DNA from: Gibbula magus | Lineage: Eukaryota; Mollusca; Gastropoda; Trochida; Trochidae | NCBI GenBank assembly: GCA_936450465.1 | Contig: OW388305.1 | Coordinates: 37,519,187-37,583,186, forward strand | Direction of reading: 5' to 3' | DNA length: 64,000 nt | Shown: piece after piece, positions 57,587 to 64,000 of the stretch | How positions within the stretch are numbered: the first letter of the stretch is position 1 | How the letters are laid out: each line of letters starts with the position of its first letter | Position numbers and translations under genes: made by a program | The notes under the pieces: model-generated | The model's database searches: none | What the model saw: the letters and a program-made list of their open reading frames with translations, nothing else | What the model was told of the DNA's origin: nothing

Positions 57587-57720
57587 TTAAAGGTGCTGTG
57601 CCACATCTTCTAACGAGATCTCAAAAAATGGAAGCGTAATGTTACCAATTAATAAACAATCCTTCTCAATGTACAGGAATCCCAAGTTGTGATTGAAGGA
57701 AATATTGCAGGATAAGCTAT
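57587..57720 (+). mobile_element. MITE-T2 copy, right-truncated
   Basis: After TTAA (57587-57590): aggtgctgtgccacatcttc, then atgttaccaattaataaaca and ccttctcaatgtacagg. Fades after 57715. Confidence 0.6.
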
Positions 57721-57762
57721 GCGTTAATTTTATTCTGGATTATGACTCTATTATATTTTAAG

Positions 57763-57818
57763 TGAGTGAGTTATTGTTTAACGCCGCTTCGGCAGTATCG
57801 CAGCCATTTGCGTCGACT
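57763..57818. repeat. Tail-C fragment
   Basis: agtgagtgagttattgttta, acgccgcttcggcagtatcg, cagccatttgcgtcgac. Third copy of the piece at 33183 and 43531. Confidence 0.75.
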
Positions 57819-58121
57819 ATTATATTTTAATATATTATTTATAAATAATACAATTTATACAACAAATATAAGGGATAAAATTGACAACATATAGCATTGC
57901 AATAGTGAATTTGTCTAGCACTTAAAAAACATAAAACTCACAATATAACATGGCTACAATTAGCTCCTGTATCAATGAAAGAAATTCAAAATTTGAAATC
58001 CACAAAAAAATAAATTCATATAATATACATTACAAACACTACAATTAAATCGTGATTCTTCAATTGAACTCATTTTTTTTCAAATTCATGAGAACATATA
58101 TTAAATCTGAACAAGATTAAC

Positions 58122-58433
58122 TTAACCCTTACGTTGAGTATTTCTATTTTACCAATTTTAGCCCCTGTGGCGGAATTTACAGACCCTCCAGCTCGCAGCA
58201 GTATTTTGGTTAAGGCACTAATTAGCTCTGCTGGCAGAATATTCCAGACGGCGATTCCGGTACCGTTTTTACGAAATACATCCAACTACATCGCGAAAAT
58301 GGACTATATACGGGCGTTCAATACAAATTCAAGTCGCACCCGTACACAAATGGCTAATTCATACCCGCGACTTTGAATAAATTTTCTACGATTTTTCTTT
58401 TTTATTCTATTACTTTCGAAAGTTTGTCTTTAA
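58122..58433. mobile_element. Short piggyBac-like relative
   Basis: After TTAA (58122-58125), CCCTTACGTTGAG begins about 300 bases that match 52731-53037 (gcccctgtggcggaatttac, gactatatacgggcgttcaa, tactttcgaaag). Similarity ends at gtct, directly before another TTAA at 58430-58433. The right side has no GGG end, so either the copy is truncated or the second TTAA is coincidental. Confidence 0.65.
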
Positions 58434-59037
58434 CATTAGCTTGAAAAATTGTTTATAGTGAAAATATATTTCAAAATAACTTTGATAATTATGATAATAT
58501 ATCTTTGAAAAAATATTATTCATGAAGGACTAAAAACTTCACAACGACCTTTTGTACTTTATAAAATGTCTAATTAAACATGGTGAGACATTCTTTTCAA
58601 CACACTTTAAATATTTCAACAATATACCTTACAAAAATATTACAATCATCAACATGACTAAAATACACAATGTAAATCATATGCCCGATAAAATATCTAA
58701 CTCAAACGTTAAAATATAGCATTCAAGATTTTTAGGGCGTGAACTTAAATATTATCAGAGTTAACAAAGTGAGCTAAGTGTCTGGCAAGGAGCCAGCTTT
58801 GTTAATTTATACTCGGTGTGGACAGAATAATAATTTCCTTTACCATTTAACACATTTAAAATGCACTGAAGGACTATAAGAGGAATGTGAAATCATAGTG
58901 AATGCATTCTTTTGATTTCGAGAGGTAAAATGTTTTTGGCTTACAAATGTTTTGAGAAATATTCTCTTCAATATAATTAAAATGTACGTAACTGTAATGA
59001 GGCAATTCGGATCCTTATTTTCATATACCAAAGCTAC
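58434..59037. other. No gene seen
   Basis: AT-rich unique sequence. Confidence 0.4.
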
Positions 59038-59363
59038 TACCGTATTCTCTCTGGTATAAGACCAGGGGACAAGGCAAAAAAAACAATCATAAAAGCATGG
59101 TGATGGGCTTTTAGACAGGAGAGACCCAAACTCAGATGAAAATTCATACCGGAGACCGTCAGACAGTCAGAATAGATTTTGTGTAGATTTCCGACATATA
59201 ACTTAAAATAATATTATAGATTTATGTAAAGTCTGACCATGGAACATGGGGAGCAAATTGGGGGTGGGCTATAACCTGAGAATAACCCCAACCAGGACAA
59301 CCCTCCGAAAAGTGGGGTTGGTCTTAGGCTCAAATATGGTCTTATATCCGAGAGAATACGGTA
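59038..59363. mobile_element. MITE-P-like element with 25-bp inverted ends
   Basis: The left end taccgtattctctctggtat with aagacc pairs with the right end ggtctt then atatccgagagaatacggta. The flanking bases are TA. The interior has a G-rich block (gggggtgggct) and no coding. Its TACCGTATT ends place it with 41895 and 9556, though the interior differs. Confidence 0.78.
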
Positions 59364-59733
59364 TGTAACATGAAGTTGTTGTTTCGGAGAAGTTGTACAA
59401 GAAATATGCGAGACATTCCTAAGTTGACCTGGATGTGACAAACACATGTAGTTTACGTAAGATTACTGCTTCTTGCAACGTGTGACAAATGCACGCCATG
59501 TCCACTACTCCAAGCAATAAATACAACACCGGGTAACTTGTCGTGTTACCTATCTTATGTTAAGTTGCTTGGATCTTTTGGATCCTCATTTATTTCTTCT
59601 CAAGAAGTTTAAAAACAAAATATTTCATTTTACCTTTTCTATTAGTACAAGCATATAATATGACAGTAAACAATGACTCAAATTAATTCCTTTCCTAAAA
59701 GGTTATGTTCCTGAAAGTTGAAAGTCATTTATA

Positions 59734-59832
59734 CCACGGCTTCTTATATTATTGGAGGATGAAAGCCCTCAACATCTTGGCAATGCATGGCGATGAAACC
59801 TACAAATATCAGATGGAACCGTAGATGGTAAG
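59734..59832 (-). mobile_element. SINE-A relic
   Basis: accacggcttcttatattat, gatgaaagccctcaacatct and gcgatgaaacctac are decayed forms of the tail-side body. No head. Confidence 0.6.
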
Positions 59833-60520
59833 CAACTAATATATTGAGAGTTACCAGCAACCTATTTTAAGAATTAATTTGTTTACTTTATCAATTAAAA
59901 AGCAATAATATATAGCACCCACTTCATATTTTTTATCCAAAACCAAATGTTCTACTCAGAATTTGCCTGACCTATTAGGGCTCTAAACGTTGTCGTCTCA
60001 AGACTACTAACGCCAAAATACAAGACTACTCCATTTATTTAATTTTCTTATCTTCACGTAGATGCAGAAAAATAACATAATAATATATACATCTTGAGAG
60101 CTTCATTATTCAAAAAGTCCATAAGACTCATAATGCTCATTCCTTCCTGTCTGTCAAATGCTCACAATCTGAGGTCAGAGATCAGAGGTTACTAGTTCAA
60201 AGGTCAAGGACCTTGCTCCTGTGGGTGAAGTGCTGTATGAATTATGTATATGAAAGTTCCATGCAGTGTATAGAGGAATATTTCATAACAATATTTAATG
60301 GACTCAAACTAGTCCTCAAGAAAGTCCAGAAGTAAATTTAAAAACAATTATTTTTACATTTTTACAGGTAAGGGGATCCATTTAGGAAATTAGTTTACCT
60401 ATCACTTAATAAAGAGATTAAAAATCCCAAAAATGTGTGAATGATTCCCTTAATAATCTATGACAAGCAAGGAAACAGCAAGTAGGCCTACTTTCTCCCC
60501 ATGCATTAAGTCAGTTATTA
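59833..60520. other. No gene seen
   Basis: AT-rich unique sequence. Confidence 0.4.
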
Positions 60521-60785
60521 AGGTGAGGTGAGGTGAGGTTAACGCTGCTTTCTAGAGTATTTCACTTATATAATGGCTGCTAGTATCATGACAGGGTGCA
60601 AGCATAGGCTGGAACTAGCGAACCATGGGTGGTACTGCACTGAAAGTCAGTGTAGCATTGCACCCAAACCTTACTGCACGCAGAACAGTTCTCTACAGTA
60701 GACAAAGTTGCCGTGCCCCTGCTGGATTTGAACCCCGACCTCTTGATCCGAAGCCTAACGCGCTAACAACTGTGCTATCACAAAC
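60521..60785 (-). mobile_element. SINE-A copy, internal deletion, good head
   Basis: Tail aggtgaggtgaggtgagg, body with about 30 bases missing around the gcgaaacctgcg block, and a well preserved head (gcgctaacaactgtgctatc, aaccccgacctcttgatc). The B box reads gctggatttgaac. Confidence 0.85.
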
Positions 60786-61360
60786 CCTGATTACTTAAGT
60801 CCCGGGCTCTTTATTAGAAACAGTTGACAGACTACCCATCACTTAAACATTCTTAAACATCCCAACAATGTGTGAAAAGTCCATGAGCTCGTCTTCCCTG
60901 CTATGTGAACTCTTCCCTGCAAGGAGCTCATGCTATAGCAATTATCACTCATACTTCATGTCCTCATTGTAGGCCCTGCGTGGAGTTCATGTTTTAACAG
61001 CTAATTCTCACCTGCCCAGATATAATCACAAAGGTGTTGGATTGCAGAGATGTCAGGTAGTCTACAGGGGTAGGTAACACTTGCTGAATAAGGAAACGTC
61101 TTGTGCGGACAATTTACTCAGTGTTAAAGTAATGCAAGGTCCTAACAACTTTGAATAAAACTGAACGAAAAAAAAAATCGTTTATTAGCAGGAATTTTTA
61201 AAAATCAGTGTTTCAGGCTGCACAATGCAGGTTTCAAGTGATGCAGTTTAATAAATATTTGTTACAAATTATTATTTCATAAGCTCTTGTATGTAGATTT
61301 GTTAGAACTGCAAACATTTGTTGTGTGTGATAAGGGAGGGTTAAATCAAAACCATGCAGT
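60786..61360. other. No gene seen
   Basis: Short direct repeat of gagctcatg / gagttcatg near 60890-60990; otherwise unique. Confidence 0.35.
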
Positions 61361-61364
61361 TTAA

Positions 61365-61900
61365 CACATTTAACCTTTGTTTTGTTACCAATATCTTCCA
61401 ACAAGGAAACATTTTGAAACACTTTGATGACAAAATTAAGTTATCCAAAATAAGAGGTAATATCAAGCATGCGGGCAAATATCTTGGCAGTACCAATTTT
61501 GCTTATGACTTTCTTTCTTTGCAAGAATCCCAAAAAGAGGTTTTAATCAAATTTGGTAATTATTTAAGGCTAAACATTTCAGATTTAGCCACTTGTACAA
61601 ATCATTGCAATAACACCATGCACATTAGTTTTTGCATTGCAAGATCCAAAAATAGAGGCTTACATAAAATTGTGTAATACAGCAAGGCTAAAACTTTCAG
61701 CTTTAAAGCCAGATCATTAAAATATCAGTCATTACATTCTTTCTTTTCAAGAAACCCAAAAAGAGAGATTTCTATCAAATCTTATCATAAGGCTTAAAAT
61801 TTTGCTGAAATGGTCAGTTTTGCAAGATCTTTGCAACAACCGTAAAGTTCATTGTATTTGTTCATCTCAAAAAGAAAATTTAGTCATCAAGGCATAAAAT
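61365..61900. repeat. Diverged tandem repeat, about 105-bp units
   Basis: gcaagaatcccaaaaagagg (61520), gcaagatccaaaaatagagg (61639), caagaaacccaaaaagagag (61748) and a more distant start at 61400 head four related units. Each continues with atcaaat, aaggctaaa and atttcagattt-like blocks. The 107-codon open frame at 61354-61677 runs through them and is probably incidental. Confidence 0.65.
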
Positions 61901-63518
61901 TTCAGAGTTTGCCCCCATATGCAAGATTTTAGCTCAGAACATTTTTTCTTGACATGCGAAGGATTAAAGGTGGCATGTTTATCCTCCAAACAAAGTAAAT
62001 CCAGGTAAAAGTAATCTTCTGGTAAGAAAGATATGGCAAGATGAACAGGCAATCTTACAATTAATCTCCTGAAGGTTATAATTTAGCGCTCTGCAAGAAT
62101 CAAACAGCTTCATGTATCAACTTCCTTAAGCCTGGTTTTATCTTGTTTCAAAAGTTATTGTAACTGTCCGAGTGTTAGATATCTCTCTAATCCATTGCTC
62201 TCTATTTGTCCTACTTTCCCCCACACCACTTACTGTTGTAGATTACTCCATAAAAATGTTGCGAAAACAGAATACCGTATTTGACGTATAAGGAGACTGG
62301 CGAGTATCCGCCACTTTGTTCTTGTGCATTACACTAAATGAGACATCTTTAAATGTCATGGAAAATTTAATAAACAGTTGTTACTATTATTACTATTACC
62401 ATTATTATTATTTTTATAATGTATGTAAAGTAAGCTTTTGGTGGTTCAGAGTAACCTCCCCTTTCTTGTTATCACAAGTTACCTTGCCCCTTGTTGCAAA
62501 TGGCCGCCGAAATTATATAACCAATGAAATGTATATATTTTCATGACTTCTATCTAATTAATTTTCTACATCTATCATCCAATGAACATTCAGTGCGTTT
62601 GCTATCTTGAATGAATTTCTCTAATGTACTTGAGAAATTATCTTGAATGTTTCAGTTTCATGTTCCATTGAAAATCGTGTTTTAGGTGGTAATTAATATT
62701 GCAACAAATACATGTTTTTATTTCCATATTGTCATTGTTAACACAGATGCATCATTTGATTCTGCATCAATGAAATCACTGAGTTAGGAAAAAAACTCCC
62801 TTCATTTAGATATATACAAAATTGATATTTGGTTTTTGTTTCCCATCATTTGTTCGTAATATTGTGCCCTGACTGTAGTAGAAGTTATAGGTTTGTCATG
62901 CAAGCTACTAAGCCAACAGTGTGTACGATAAATTTGGAGACTTTCTTGAGTCAAAAATGTTTTTTCGGAGGTGCTTATAGGGAGAGAACATTTATTTTGT
63001 CAAAAACGGGACTATAGTTGGACAAGTTCCAAATATTTTTAACGTTGTCTTACTCCGAAGAACAATTCAACTTTCAACAAATCTCACTAACTGAATATTC
63101 TAATTCTCAAAACTGCTATGAAATACGGCAAACAGATGGAAAAACAGAGCACTTTATCCTTGAACATTAAAAGATTTTCTGAAAGTTGGAAGTTCTGTAA
63201 ATTCATTATTGTTTCAAACTCCATTAAAATCCAAATGCAACGTATTTCAGGTGTCAATCACTGATATTTATCATTGTCACTTTTACTATCCCATTTTAAG
63301 AGCACAGAGACCCTTAAAAAGAACTGAAAATACCACATGGGTCTAATCCCTTTTTATAAGTACCTGCAGTTAACCACAAGTGGAAAATTTCAAACGACAA
63401 AGGCAAATTATGTGGGGCTGGCTCAAAACTTCTAAATTCAAAGGCAGTGTTTGAAATAAGCCAGAACAATAAATTTGTCAGATTTCTTGGAAAATTAAGC
63501 AAAACTTTAAAAACTTAG
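61901..63518. other. No gene seen
   Basis: Unique AT-rich sequence. A taccgtatttgacgtataag at 62274 resembles a single MITE-P end without a partner. Open frames of 60-76 codons have no domain. Confidence 0.4.
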
Positions 63519-63985
63519 CAACCCGGGCAGTCTGATTAAAACCGACGGTATTCCGCGGGAAAAAATGTGCAAAATAGTGCATCTACCGGGATACGAACTC
63601 ATATCGTTCGGAGATTTCCACGCCAAACCGTCTGGAAACAGTCCGTAGACTAGCGTGTTCGAGCGCAATTCAGGTAGCCAATCAAAAGATGCCCAACAAA
63701 TGCTTTCGGTGCGAGAAGATAGGGGCAGGTAACTCCAAACAGCTATCCTTTGGTCTGTTCCGAATGCTTTCAAAACAGTGACCGTTTAAAAACTACGTTG
63801 TGATTGGTCAGCTATTTGACTGAGCTTTGGCTGTGCTAAACTGGTTCGGAACATGCGCCTATACGGGGTGTTTTCAGACCTTGTGGCGAGGAATTATCAG
63901 AACCTGTTCGTATCCCGGTAGATATATTATTTTGCAAATTTTATTCCTCGGAACAAGGTCGATTTTAATCAGACTGCAACCCGGG
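63519..63985. mobile_element. MITE-Q with 9-bp duplication and 70-bp TIRs
   Basis: The body 63528-63976 is flanked by caacccggg on both sides (63519-63527 and 63977-63985). Inverted ends of about 70 bases run from cagtctgattaaaaccgac to ctaccgggatacgaac, with the matching right end gttcgtatcccggtag to gtcgattttaatcagactg. The interior of about 310 bases has no long reading frame. Only the 9-bp duplication length hints at a Mutator-like source. Confidence 0.88.
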
Positions 63986-64000
63986 AAAATTTACCAGCTT

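Noticed and set aside
58070..58285. Minus-strand 71-codon frame as a gene
   Set aside because: It overlaps the piggyBac-like fragment and is broken by stops in the longer copy at 52731.

Overview
The window looks like intergenic or intronic DNA from an AT-rich animal genome. No complete, recognisable host protein-coding gene was found. The repeat landscape suggests a marine invertebrate, most likely a mollusc: tRNA-derived SINEs whose tails read gtgagtgagtt / tttaacgccgctt, a DIRS-type retrotransposon, many small terminal-inverted-repeat (TIR) DNA elements, and a cgcacagacggacagac / tatcccccgcca hairpin repeat. The mollusc call is an inference from pattern familiarity, not from a marker gene.

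Layout. 1-1600: a SINE at the edge and a possible decayed exon with a P2X7-like N-terminal motif. 1596-4787: the best-defined element, a DIRS retrotransposon on the minus strand. It has unequal inverted terminal repeats, an internal complementary region built from the two element ends, an RNase H domain with all four acidic residues, and an open tyrosine recombinase frame with R/HxxR/Y. The gag and reverse-transcriptase region is missing, so it is an internal-deletion derivative. 4788-9000: a long hairpin, a CRE palindrome and an orphan open frame at 8506-9165. 9000-20650: SINEs (one nested in a TACCATATTT-ended MITE), a CT-rich tract, three minisatellites (15, 39 and about 17 bp units; the last abuts a SINE) and a two-copy dispersed repeat. 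20650-36830: trinucleotide and tetranucleotide tracts, SINEs of two families and a SINE split by a TTAA-target MITE. 36830-52700: more SINEs, five tandem arrays and a palindromic MITE with 9-bp target duplications. 52700-64000: a piggyBac-like non-autonomous element with TTAA flanks, a short relative of it at 58126, further MITE families and, at the right edge, a MITE with a perfect 9-bp duplication.

Nested insertions give a relative order of events: TTAA-MITEs inside SINE-A copies (25761-26327; 54830-55316), a palindromic MITE inside a tandem array (40621-40842), the same MITE family inside a SINE (54323-54545), and a SINE inside another MITE (9827-10124). SINE-A was therefore active both before and after some of the MITE families.

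Labels used below are mine. SINE-A: about 300 bp, tRNA-like head at the right end on the plus strand. SINE-B: tRNA-like head at the left. Tail-C: about 55 bp gtgagtgagttattg piece. MITE-T1/T2: TTAA-flanked, ggggcagtagcacg or ggtgctgtagcac ends. MITE-F: caacttcc palindrome, 9-bp duplication. MITE-P: TACCGTATT ends. MITE-G: G-tract element. MITE-Q: cagtctgattaaaa ends. No database search was possible. Repeat boundaries without target duplications are approximate.
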